Of a stretch of DNA of 64,000 bases, positions 12,072 through 21,206 are shown in pieces. The position numbers were made by a program, and so were the translations under genes. The DNA comes from Diphasiastrum complanatum (lineage: Eukaryota; Streptophyta; Lycopodiopsida; Lycopodiales; Lycopodiaceae), in the NCBI GenBank assembly GCA_029204225.1, contig CM055108.1:47045486-47109485 (forward strand), in the 5' to 3' direction. Positions within the stretch are counted from its first letter, which is position 1. Each line of letters begins with the position of its first letter. The notes below the pieces were generated by a model. The model did not search any database, was not told the origin of the DNA, and saw nothing but the letters and a program-made list of their open reading frames with translations.

Positions 12072-12074
12072 TGT

Positions 12075-12195
12075 CTGCTCTTCTTGCTTTCGCAAAGCGC
12101 AAACAGATTTTGTGTTCGCCTGGGTGATCCATTGTGATCCACGTAGTAGTGTACGCATCGATGAGATTTCCACCAACATCTCCCAACAGAGTTTC
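12075..12195. other. Short junction between Copia-1 and G1 copy 2
   Basis: About 120 bp with no coding signal. Read on the minus strand from 12,191 it begins TGTTGGGAGATGTTGGTGG, which looks like the end of an LTR from another element, but nothing further supports that. It marks the rearrangement that removed the 3' end of Copia-1. Confidence 0.35.
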
Positions 12196-13345
12196 TCTCA
12201 CCCATGACCGAGGAGGTCTGAGAAGGAGGAGAGCAGAAGAAGCTAAGAGCCGAGGATTACTAGCTAGGATGACAGTTATTATCTATGTGTGTCTACATGG
12301 TGTATTCTAGAGAAGGAACGACCATCTAGGAGCTAGTAATATTTCCTAGGCATTGTAAATAGTGTAGACCCCTTAAATAATTAGAGTGAGCCACCTTCTG
12401 ATGGTGACCACTAGTGGAAGGGCTTTTTCCACTTGTAATTTTCAAATTAGTGGAATTGCCACTTGAACTCCACATGGGCAGCCTTCTTGCTTATTTAAGG
12501 GCCCCCCTCTCTTGTGAGGGAGCTTTGATTGTATTGTCAATTCCTCTTGAGTGAATAAAAGAAGATCTTTCACGAGTTCTTGACAATTGTGAAGCTCCTT
12601 ATTCATGGCAATCTTCATGATTGAAATTTCTATGAGCATGTTCTGTTTTCTTTTGTGTTTGTGGATTAATTATATTTTTTGCTTACTCTGTTGCTGTGGA
12701 ATGTAGATGTGGAATAACTTTCTTGTTTCTTGATTTTGTAGTTTCAGCATGCAGGTAATCTATAGAGGCTGAGATTGCGGATTTGATTTGCATACTCTCT
12801 AACAATCATGTTCTTGATTGTTCTTGGGTATTCCAAGCATCAAGAAATGGGTGTTTCTTGATCTTTGAGTTGCTAGAATGCTGTTAGGAAACTAGTTTTC
12901 TGTTTTTTGTTTCTTGTTGAGTAGCTTAATCTTGTCATTGCATTCTTCCCTGATTTCCTAAGATAGTTTAGTAGATAGATTGTAGATGTGCTCTCTGATT
13001 CAGAACATTGATCTATGCTGAGCTAGGACTGGTTGCATGGCTTGTAAATGCATGTAGCTAAGTAACTTAACCGTTTCTCCCCACTGACAGGCTGGGAACA
13101 CACGTTGTAATTTGAGAAATACTTTTGCTTGGAAACCGTTCTAACAAGAAGATTAAACCATAAGGATCTATAACCAACGGAAGTAACAAAGAACAATGAA
13201 AAAAAATCGTGTTCACAGATTCAGTTGGAATCTGTGAACATTTGGCACCATTTCTACAGCTACACAAACACTTATCCAAGCCAAACCTTTCCGATCTGTG
13301 CTGCCAAACCATCGCTCTGAAGTCTCACACATGCATCATTACTGA
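12196..13345 (+). promoter_or_regulatory. LTR-like and leader region of G1 copy 2
   Basis: Collinear with 2,327-3,480 and highly similar, including the TATTTAA TATA-like site near 12,493 and the GAATAAAA signal near 12,554. There is no gene. Small indels and substitutions separate the copies throughout, so they are not recent exact duplicates. Confidence 0.55.
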
Positions 13346-13489
13346 GCCGTTACTTTGGTCTCGATCGACGTCCAACTCCATTCTCGATCGAGGCTTCATG
13401 CTCCTTTCCTAGCTGAGCTCCACGACTCTCGTCTAGACCAGACAAAACCTTGTTTCATTCACCTATTGAAAGTACACACTCACTCTCGA

Positions 13490-13925
13490 CACCTTGACAC
13501 CTCGACACCAGCTCTTCTGTCGCATCTCAACCGATGCCTTTCCATTACTTGTCGACCGGAGACGTTCTGTCAATTCTCAACCAGAGGCATCCTGTACAAT
13601 CTCAACCGACATTCTCTATCGAATTTCAACCAAAGGTATTCCTATTAAAACTCGACCGAAGCATTCTGTCAGATCTCGACCGGAGCTTTTCTCTCAGATT
13701 TCGATTGAAGCATCCTGTCAGATCTCGACCGAAGCATCTTGTCAGATCTCAACCAGAGCTGTCTCTCAGAACTCAACTGGACTGTTCTATCAGATCTTGA
13801 CCGAAGCTATCTCTCAGATCTCAACTGAACTGCTCTATCAACTTTCAACCGGACCATCCTATCAATTCTCAACTAAGGATTTCTATCAACTCTCAACCGA
13901 GAGCTTCAACTTCCAACCTGAAACA
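13490..13925 (+). repeat. 30-bp degenerate tandem array in G1 copy 2
   Basis: Same array as at 3,690-4,112, with units such as AGATCTCGACCGAAGCATC repeated at a 30-bp period and open for 155 residues in one frame (SQISIEA, CQISTEA, SQISTEL and similar decamers). Unit number and order differ between the two copies, as expected from slippage or unequal exchange inside the array. Confidence 0.75.
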
Positions 13926-13934
13926 AGTCAACTT

Positions 13935-15145
13935 CATGACAGAGTCAACTTTCTTATTTGACTAGGTCTTAGTGTTTGCCAAATACCACAGTTCTTTCCA
14001 ACTTTATTGCAAAACCCTCATTGATTTCTTCAGGTCTTTGAGAATGAATGTGATGTCTATGACGAGACATTGCCAGAAGCCATGGTTCAGCTCTTCTCGA
14101 TGACCATGATCGATCGAGCACGAGAATGGTTTTTAAACCTTGATTGTGAAGATAAACGAGATTGGTCACTCTTGAAGGAAGCCTTCATCAAACATTTTAA
14201 CCCATTTTGTTTGATCGAAAGTCCTTTTGTCAAGCTGAGTAACATCAAAATGACAAAAGATGAAAAAGTACGTGACTACATAGAACGATTTAAATGATTA
14301 AAAAGTCAGGTACAAGAACAACCCACTGAATCTATGCTCATAATCTGATTCTTCGTTGGACTCCCACGATGGATACGACGTGAATTTTGCTCCAATGATG
14401 AATACACATCATTGAAAGAAGCCATGTCTGATGCCATTCAGGAAGAAGACGAGGGATCAGATGTCGATGAGTCACGTGAACGGAGAGCACATCATAAAAT
14501 TAAAATCAGCACTATCCATCACGAAACAACCAGGTCCATATACAAGAATTGCCCAGACAATATAGACATGAACCTCAAGCACAATTGGCTCTCTTAGGAC
14601 TACCTCCAAGGGGACAAGTTGATCTAGGAGCACAAAAACATAGACACCCTCGAGAATCTGCACAAACACATCTTGTAGAAAACTCCTACGATCACTCATA
14701 TCATCACGATACAACACTTCCATCTGTTAGTTCTCAACAATATCCAACCGAAAACTCATGCTCGTGCAAACGGGATGACTATTCCACACCAACGGAAAAT
14801 CCAGCACAACTAGCCATCCAAGATGGTTATGCTATTGCCAACCGTTGTTATATTTGTGACGAAACTGGCCACTTCATGGTTGGCTGTAAAGTTAAGAACC
14901 AATACCATGTGGAGTGTCCAAACTGTGTTCGTAAACATAGTTTGAAAGACCACACTAAACAACCTAGCATGATCCTTCCAGCACGTCATATATCATCTGA
15001 ACCTGTTAGAGTTATAACTAGAGCACAACGCCAACAACAAGAACAACAACAAAACTATTGTAAATCAGCTGACCCACATGGAAGCCACTTGACAACTTCC
15101 ACATTACCCAAAGACTACCCAAACCCGAACATGGAACAAAGGTAG
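13935..15145 (+). pseudogene. G1 copy 2 gag (degraded, internal deletion)
   Basis: The capsid passage is better preserved than in copy 1: PEAMVQLFSMTMIDRAREWFLN through KVRDYIERFK is open (14,070-14,297), then stops appear. About 390 bp present in copy 1 (two zinc knuckles) are missing at about 14,495. The third and fourth Cys/His motifs remain as CYICDETGHFMVGC and CPNCVRKHS, with the Q-rich tail RQQQEQQQNYCKS. The 198-residue open frame at 14,549-15,145 is the C-terminal part of gag, not a separate gene. Confidence 0.75.
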
Positions 15146-15169
15146 TACAATGGATTTGGAGATGAGTTT

Positions 15170-15646
15170 TTGCGAGAGGAAGAACATACAGAAAGTTTGT
15201 TATCTATTCAGATCCCTGACAAAGAGCTATCCCTTCAGGGACTTGAAGTATTTTCTGACCTCATGCAAGCTCAAGTCACTATGCCATTCCATAGTGCGAT
15301 TCTTGAAATTCTCCATATTCCTATGAATCTGTTGAATATAGGTGCTGCTAAAGGGACTAGCATCACCTTGTCTTTGTCCTATAAAGACTACCCCGTAGTA
15401 TCAGCTATCCTTGATAGCGGATCAAGCGTTAATATAATGGCATTGTCATTGGCAAAGTCATGGGACTTCCATACACTTGATCAACCACAATACAAACTTT
15501 GCATGGCTGATCAACGAGTTACAAACCTTGCTAGTCATTTATCAAATATTAAGATTCGAATAGTAAGTGTCAAATTTGTAATCGATTGTGTCATCTTAGA
15601 CTTACCAGAAGATGCCAATACTTATAAACTCCCTCTTGGTACACTC
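15170..15646 (+). pseudogene. G1 copy 2 protease, cut by insertion
   Basis: Retropepsin domain with intact catalytic D-S-G (AILDSGSSVNIMALS, Asp codon near 15,413) and the following QYKLCMADQRVTNLASHLS passage. Relative to copy 1 about 84 bp are missing upstream near 15,300. At TYKLPLGT the frame runs into the LTR of the nested element; the missing downstream sequence resumes at 21,207. The protease would cleave the Gag-Pol precursor; here it is separated from RT by 5.5 kb. Confidence 0.8.
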
Positions 15647-16293
15647 TGTGAAAATTGTCAACATTTCCTTGTCTAGTTTTAGGCCAAAATTGCTAAAAAT
15701 GGCACATAGTTTAGGATCTGACTTTTCACACGTGTGAAACAGGTCTAGATATTTTTAGTAAGTGTATTTTTTCAGTATGAAGAAGTGTCAAACTTCAAGA
15801 CCTTCGAAATGAGTCCATTTTCATGTATTTTGGACATATATGCCAATTTTACCTATATAGGGCATATTTTAGGTAAGGAGGGTCTAGAGAGAGGAGAGAG
15901 AGTCATCTCTCTCAGCTATATATAGCAGGTAGGCCGTGGAGAAACAGGTTGGAGCAGATCCATTGTATTCATTTGCTTAATGAGAGATTTTTCTATTGGG
16001 TTCTCCTTCCATTGTTGGCATTGTGTAGTGATTGAGTTCAAGCTTTGTGTGTATGATCTTAGGTGCTTTCCAAAAGTGGTAGGCTGATGTATTATGGACT
16101 GTATAATGCTATTTTGGGCCGCACTTGATGTTTATGGAAGTTTCCATTTGTGATAAATGCTTTTTGATCAAGTTCTTTGCATTCTAGGTAGCATAGAATG
16201 TGTTGCCAATTCCTAGCTTATGTAGTTTGGAGTGCAAGCATTCAAGCCAATGATCTTGGAGTTTAGATCCACTTAGGATCTGTATTTTTCACA
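15647..16293 (+). repeat. 5' LTR of the non-autonomous element
   Basis: Starts TGTGAAAATTG and ends TATTTTTCACA, giving inverted ends TGTGAAAA/TTTTCACA. It contains a 16-bp perfect palindrome TTTCACACGTGTGAAA at 15,724-15,739 with a G-box-like core, a GA/CT-rich stretch, and a TATA box TATATATAG at 15,917-15,925. Identical by eye to 20,555-21,201. Confidence 0.95.
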
Positions 16294-16308
16294 TGGTATC
16301 AGAGCTGG
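16294..16308 (+). other. Primer-binding site of the non-autonomous element
   Basis: TGGTATCAGAGCTGG directly follows the LTR and matches the plant copia tRNA-iMet site also used by Copia-1. Keeping this site means reverse transcription can still be primed in trans. Confidence 0.93.
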
Positions 16309-17466
16309 TTGGCTTCTATTCATAGTAAGTATTCCATTTTTGGTGATATTTGGATGTTTGATCAAGTTCTAGCATGATTTTGCATTGCTTTGTTGATCAA
16401 ATCTTACTAACCTTTGTTTTGTGAGTTGAACTTGTGGATCAAAAGCATATTTCAGGTCTATTGAAGATCAGAGGCTGAAAAGAAACTATTTTGGATCAGA
16501 TCATAACACCTAATCATTTGTGATTGTGAGGCTTGTGCATATTCAATACTAACAATGTTCTTTTCAATCCTATTGTTGACAATCTCCATTCTTGGATGAA
16601 CACTCTCCTTAAGTGGATGAAACTTCTCCTTAAGTGGATGACAAATGCTCTTTTGAGTGAGTTGTAATTCTCCTAAAGGCTGAGCAAAGCTCCCATTTGG
16701 ATGAAAGATCCCCTTTTTTGGGTGAACATATTGTAAGCTCCATTGTGAAGAGCATATTGTAAAGATTGTCATCAATTTTGGCATAAATTTTGGTGTACTT
16801 TGTTGAGCATGTAAGTAACTCTCCTTATGTAATTTGATTGGAGCATTTGCTGGAAGGTGTTAACCATTATGCAAGTGTGTTTTCAGGTTCTTAACAGGTT
16901 GAGGAACATTCTCATGTGAAGTGATCTTAGATCTACATCTAAACACCAAGATTTGACAAGATAGTGAAGCTAGTCTTGTGATTCACTAAGTGTGCTCATT
17001 CATTCACCTCTAAATCTTGTATTTATCACTTGCTGGAGTTTATAAACTTTTAGAAGTGTGGTTTACATGTGGTTTTACAGGTTGAATCAATATCTTAGTG
17101 TGTTGATCATATGTTGATCAAGTTTGTTCATTACTAGGTAATCTTGGCATCCTAGTTTTGGGTATTTTCTAAGAATGCAAGTAACTCTTCACACCATAAC
17201 TTGATTTGGTCACTTGCTGGAAAGTTTGAGAGCTTAAGCAAGAGTGTGTTCAGGTTGGTTTGAGTTTGTAATCCATTCTTAGTGTGTGCAAAGTGTTGCA
17301 TGTGTTTCAATCTTCCTTTCTATGCTTGAAAGCCAAATAGTTTCAAGATAGAGGTCATTTAGGGTTCTAAATCTTTTAAGATCTTCTCCTTCTTCATTTA
17401 TTGAGAGAAAGGAGAGTGCTAGGTGCATTAGAACAGAGCCTAAGGACACAAGAAGATTTTAGCATC
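16309..17466 (+). other. Untranslated leader of the non-autonomous element, with internal repeats
   Basis: No gene is seen in about 1.16 kb. Three diverged copies of a module with TTGCTGGAAGG...AAGTGTGTTTTCAGGTT lie at about 16,811-16,911, 17,018-17,092 and 17,178-17,265, spaced 160-200 bp apart. A second short tandem repeat, TGGATGAAACTTCTCCTTAAG-like and about 22 bp, occupies 16,591-16,650. Such a leader could carry packaging signals; that is inference. Confidence 0.65.
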
Positions 17467-20400
17467 ATGACATCCAATGGTGGAATCATGTTGGAAGCTA
17501 AAGAGAGGTTAAACTCTACAAACTATTCAACTTGGAAAGTGAGGATGGAGTCTTTACTAGAGTTGAATGAGCTAATGGATATAGTTGTGGGAATTGAAGA
17601 AAGACCTCTAATTCTTCAAGAGAAACTAAATTTTGATAGAAGGGCTAAAAGAGCCTTACATATCATAAAGATGAATGTTACCAATGAACTTCTTAAAGAA
17701 GTTGGTAAATGTACTTCTTCAAGTGAAGCATGGAATGCTTTGAAGAAGATCTATGAGTCCAAATCCACATCTAGGGTTCTCACCCTAAGAAGGCAAATCT
17801 TCCAAAGTTGTCAAAGAGAGGGAGAGAGTGCACATTCATTTGTCTTGAAGGTTAAATCCTTGAATGATGATCTAGCATGCATAGATGAAAGCATAAAGGA
17901 TGGGGAACTAGTTCAAGTCATGTTGAATGGTTTTCTTGATGAACATTCTAACCTTGTACAATGTTTTGCTATACAAAAGTCCTTGCCAAGTGTCAATGAC
18001 TTGCAAGAGATCTTGGTGGCTGAAGAGCATAGGTTGCAAGCCAAAGGTGGTGGTGCATCAACACAAGGTGGAGATGAAGAAGCTCTTTTCACAAAGGGCA
18101 AGTTCAAAGGCAAGTGGTCCAAGCAAGGTAGTTTGGAGCATGGAAAGCATTCTTCTTCTTTGCAAAGTAGGAAGCAAGATAAGTCCAAGTTCAAATGTTT
18201 TTATTGTGGAGTGAAAGGACATTTTGCAAATGAATGCCATAAGAAACAAAATGCTAGATCTAGGTTGAGATCTAATGTACTTCTTGGAGATGATAATTGT
18301 TGTGCTAACTTGGCAAGCTTTGGTGAATCTATGGTCAATTTTTTGGATCCATTGGATCTTGAAGATGCACTAGTGTTACCTACTAGTCATATGGAGTCAT
18401 GTGGAGCTAAATTAGCATCATGTTTGTACTCTTCTACTCATGGACTTCCAAGGCTTGGTGGTTCTTCAATGGTGCTAGATGGCAAGTGCAAAAATGGAAA
18501 AGGTAAGGAAGGAGCTAACTTCATCAATGGAGTTGATGAAGATTCTTCTTTGGAAGTGATTGTTGCTAATGACTTGTTTGTTCATATGGAAAAAGATGGA
18601 GATGCTAAGTGTCATTCTTTGCAAGAAGATGGTTGTTCTTCTAATTCTTTTCATATTGATGTATGTAATCATGTGGGAAAAGATGATGGTGCTTTGAGCA
18701 TGCTTGAAGGAAATGGTTCTTTTACATCTTTTTGTGATAAAGTCATTTGTGCAACAAGTGGTGTCACATTTCTTCATAAAAAGAGTAGATCAAAGGTTTC
18801 TATCATGAGACTTGGTGAGGGAGATCACAAGTCAAAAGGAAGAGAAGTATGTGAAGTGTTCAAAGTAGGATGTACTTTGAATGATGTTTTTATGAACGAT
18901 AGTGAGGAAGAATCATTATCATATGACTCATTACCTAAATCATTGAGTAGAAGTTCATGTTTGAAAAGAGAGAGTACTTCAATCACTCTTATGTTGAAGG
19001 TACTAAGGATTCTTTTCTTGGCTTCTAATATTCAAGAGTCTTCTACTTCTTATGGTGCAACTATCAAGAGGGAGGTTTCTAACTTTTGTGGTGCTAGCAT
19101 TAAGAGGGAGTCTTGTGAAGGAAAGGGCAATGGAAGAGTGGTTCTTGGGAAGATCCAAAGCATGGATCTAACATCTCTTCATCAACTCAAAGCATTCTAT
19201 GATTGTGGTGGATTGTTCATTCATGGTCAAGATGGCAAAAGGTTGGTTGAAGAAGACTACATGGAGCAACTCAAGTGGCAACTTCTTCAAGGCAAGGGAG
19301 ATATCATTGGTGAGCTTATTGAGGTTTGTTATGAACTCAAGAGGGCTGTTTTGATTAGGTTTGATACTCATCTTCACCTACTCTACTTCATGTTAAATGG
19401 AAATGTTGGAATCTATCTTTTGGTTTATGATGGTGGCATTGTTTTCACTAACTATAGTGAAGGGTCAAATTTGAGCATTGATGAGATCTTGTGGGATCTT
19501 AATCATGTGTTTGAGAGGGAGTATCTTCAGAGTTTCAGATCTGAAGATGTTCACATATGCAAGATCTTTGATGTCTTATTGGAAGATCAAGAGGTTGATC
19601 TTGGATTGCTTCATCAACACCAAGAGACAAGTGGCAATTCGAAGCTAGTGAAAAGCATCAAAGAAGAGACAAATGGTCAAGGCATTTTGGATCTGTTTTT
19701 ACAGGTTCTTGAAGGTTCAAGTAAGGTCTTTGGAGCTGCAAGGAAGTGTCTTCTTACTCTACCTCACTTGCCTAATCTCATGTATGAACATTGTTATGTC
19801 AATGTGTTGAAATTGTCAAATTTCAATAAAACTAGTTCCATAGTTTTGCATCATTTGGATCTTGGAGATGGAATAGTTATCATTGCTGGTTTGTATGATC
19901 AAGTACATGAATTCATTCAGATCTTGAAAGGTATTGAAGTGGTCAATATGTTTTCTTTTGAACAAAGTTCAAGATCTAGTATTCTAGTGTTGGCAAATTG
20001 GCAACTTGTTGACATTGTAGGATCAAGCGTTGTGTGCAAATCTTGTGGAGGTACTTCAAGTATTTCAAGTTCAGGTTTTGGTCATTCAAATGGAGTAGGG
20101 AACACATCTTTTTGGCATTCATTCACTCAAAGGCTTTCATGGATTGAAGATCTACAAAGGCAAGGTGGTGATGGAAGTTCATTCATGGAGATACATGTTG
20201 CATTCACTATATGTATAGTGAAATGTGGAGGAGGCATGCAAACACTTGTTGATCACTTTCATTTACAACTTGTTTGCTGCTATTTTACAGAGAAACCAGA
20301 GATGGATACATGGAGGAATTCATTAATTGAGATTCTATGTTCTTTTACATGTACCATTTTTATGATTCTATGTAAAATTGATGTAAGAAATAGTGAAGCA

Positions 20401-20541
20401 TCCTATATGGACACTATTATCTATATCAATTATGTTGTGTCCTATTTTGTACATATTAGGATCCTTGAGAAGAGATCTATTCTGATGATGGAGATCATTC
20501 TTAAGTTGGAACAAAGTAGTGTTGTAAAACTAGCAAGTTAA
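17467..20541 (+). CDS. Gag/zinc-knuckle protein with long unassigned C-terminal region
   Basis: I choose the ATG at 17,467 (MTSNGGIMLEAKERLN); the frame is open 66 bp further upstream but has no ATG there. It gives 1,024 residues with no stop. Residues 1-210 are a copia Gag like that of Copia-1 (LNSTNYSTWKVRMESLL, NALKKIYESKSTSRVLTLRRQ, ELVQVMLNGFLDE). A CCHC zinc knuckle, CFYCGVKGHFANEC, lies at residues 244-257. The remaining 760 residues match nothing I know: an acidic low-complexity part, a pair of GATIKRE/GASIKRE motifs, a globular-looking part (LKAFYDCGGLFIHGQDG, HLLYFMLNGNVGIYLLVYDGG), and a hydrophobic C-terminus (EILCSFTCTIFMILCKI, YINYVVSYFVHIRIL) that may span a membrane. No protease, integrase, RT or RNase H motif is present. 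The stop lies 13 bp before the 3' LTR. The intact frame in a young element suggests selection. Confidence 0.9.
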   Translation: MTSNGGIMLEAKERLNSTNYSTWKVRMESLLELNELMDIVVGIEERPLILQEKLNFDRRAKRALHIIKMNVTNELLKEVGKCTSSSEAWNALKKIYESKSTSRVLTLRRQIFQSCQREGESAHSFVLKVKSLNDDLACIDESIKDGELVQVMLNGFLDEHSNLVQCFAIQKSLPSVNDLQEILVAEEHRLQAKGGGASTQGGDEEALFTKGKFKGKWSKQGSLEHGKHSSSLQSRKQDKSKFKCFYCGVKGHFANECHKKQNARSRLRSNVLLGDDNCCANLASFGESMVNFLDPLDLEDALVLPTSHMESCGAKLASCLYSSTHGLPRLGGSSMVLDGKCKNGKGKEGANFINGVDEDSSLEVIVANDLFVHMEKDGDAKCHSLQEDGCSSNSFHIDVCNHVGKDDGALSMLEGNGSFTSFCDKVICATSGVTFLHKKSRSKVSIMRLGEGDHKSKGREVCEVFKVGCTLNDVFMNDSEEESLSYDSLPKSLSRSSCLKRESTSITLMLKVLRILFLASNIQESSTSYGATIKREVSNFCGASIKRESCEGKGNGRVVLGKIQSMDLTSLHQLKAFYDCGGLFIHGQDGKRLVEEDYMEQLKWQLLQGKGDIIGELIEVCYELKRAVLIRFDTHLHLLYFMLNGNVGIYLLVYDGGIVFTNYSEGSNLSIDEILWDLNHVFEREYLQSFRSEDVHICKIFDVLLEDQEVDLGLLHQHQETSGNSKLVKSIKEETNGQGILDLFLQVLEGSSKVFGAARKCLLTLPHLPNLMYEHCYVNVLKLSNFNKTSSIVLHHLDLGDGIVIIAGLYDQVHEFIQILKGIEVVNMFSFEQSSRSSILVLANWQLVDIVGSSVVCKSCGGTSSISSSGFGHSNGVGNTSFWHSFTQRLSWIEDLQRQGGDGSSFMEIHVAFTICIVKCGGGMQTLVDHFHLQLVCCYFTEKPEMDTWRNSLIEILCSFTCTIFMILCKIDVRNSEASYMDTIIYINYVVSYFVHIRILEKRSILMMEIILKLEQSSVVKLAS

Positions 20542-20554
20542 GTTGAAGAGGGAG
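20542..20554 (+). other. Polypurine tract of the non-autonomous element
   Basis: GTTGAAGAGGGAG lies directly before the 3' LTR, right after the ORF stop codon. It has the position and composition of the plus-strand primer site used in reverse transcription. Confidence 0.8.
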
Positions 20555-21201
20555 TGTGAAAATTGTCAACATTTCCTTGTCTAGTTTTAGGCCAAAATTG
20601 CTAAAAATGGCACATAGTTTAGGATCTGACTTTTCACACGTGTGAAACAGGTCTAGATATTTTTAGTAAGTGTATTTTTTCAGTATGAAGAAGTGTCAAA
20701 CTTCAAGACCTTCGAAATGAGTCCATTTTCATGTATTTTGGACATATATGCCAATTTTACCTATATAGGGCATATTTTAGGTAAGGAGGGTCTAGAGAGA
20801 GGAGAGAGAGTCATCTCTCTCAGCTATATATAGCAGGTAGGCCGTGGAGAAACAGGTTGGAGCAGATCCATTGTATTCATTTGCTTAATGAGAGATTTTT
20901 CTATTGGGTTCTCCTTCCATTGTTGGCATTGTGTAGTGATTGAGTTCAAGCTTTGTGTGTATGATCTTAGGTGCTTTCCAAAAGTGGTAGGCTGATGTAT
21001 TATGGACTGTATAATGCTATTTTGGGCCGCACTTGATGTTTATGGAAGTTTCCATTTGTGATAAATGCTTTTTGATCAAGTTCTTTGCATTCTAGGTAGC
21101 ATAGAATGTGTTGCCAATTCCTAGCTTATGTAGTTTGGAGTGCAAGCATTCAAGCCAATGATCTTGGAGTTTAGATCCACTTAGGATCTGTATTTTTCAC
21201 A
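20555..21201 (+). repeat. 3' LTR of the non-autonomous element
   Basis: Same 647-bp sequence as 15,647-16,293, including the palindrome (20,632-20,647). It is followed by the target duplication CACTC, after which the G1 protease sequence continues (TGGGTCCAAATGGCAGG against the uninterrupted TGGCTCCAGATGGCAGG in copy 1 near 6,324). Confidence 0.95.
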
Positions 21202-21206
21202 CACTC

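Larger units (their letters stand above)
6837..12074 (+). mobile_element. Copia-1, near-complete Ty1/copia element lacking its 3' LTR
   Basis: It has a 5' LTR, a tRNA-iMet PBS, an untranslated leader and one long gag-pol reading frame in the copia order Gag-protease-integrase-RT-RNase H. It is inserted in G1 copy 1 in the same orientation. The frame ends inside RNase H at 12,071, and neither the usual RNase H tail nor a 3' LTR follows; G1 copy 2 starts about 120 bp later. A deletion or unequal exchange removed the 3' end. Except for one stop the coding region is open, so the loss is likely not ancient. Confidence 0.9.
15647..21201 (+). mobile_element. Young non-autonomous copia-derived LTR element with a single large ORF
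   Basis: A structurally complete insertion: two 647-bp LTRs in which I find no mismatch, 5-bp target duplications CACTC at 15,642-15,646 and 21,202-21,206, a tRNA-iMet PBS, a purine-rich tract before the 3' LTR, and one intact ORF. It encodes Gag and a zinc knuckle but no protease, integrase, RT or RNase H, so it must be moved by another element. Gag similarity, the shared PBS and the shared CACACGTGTGA LTR motif point to the Copia-1 family as helper. It resembles the TR-GAG class, but the long unassigned C-terminal region is unusual. Identical LTRs imply very recent transposition. Confidence 0.95.

Noticed and set aside
17401-17466. Upstream start of the 1,024-aa ORF at TTG (17,401)
   Set aside because: The frame is open there but the codon is TTG; the first ATG in frame (17,467) gives the usual copia Gag N-terminus.
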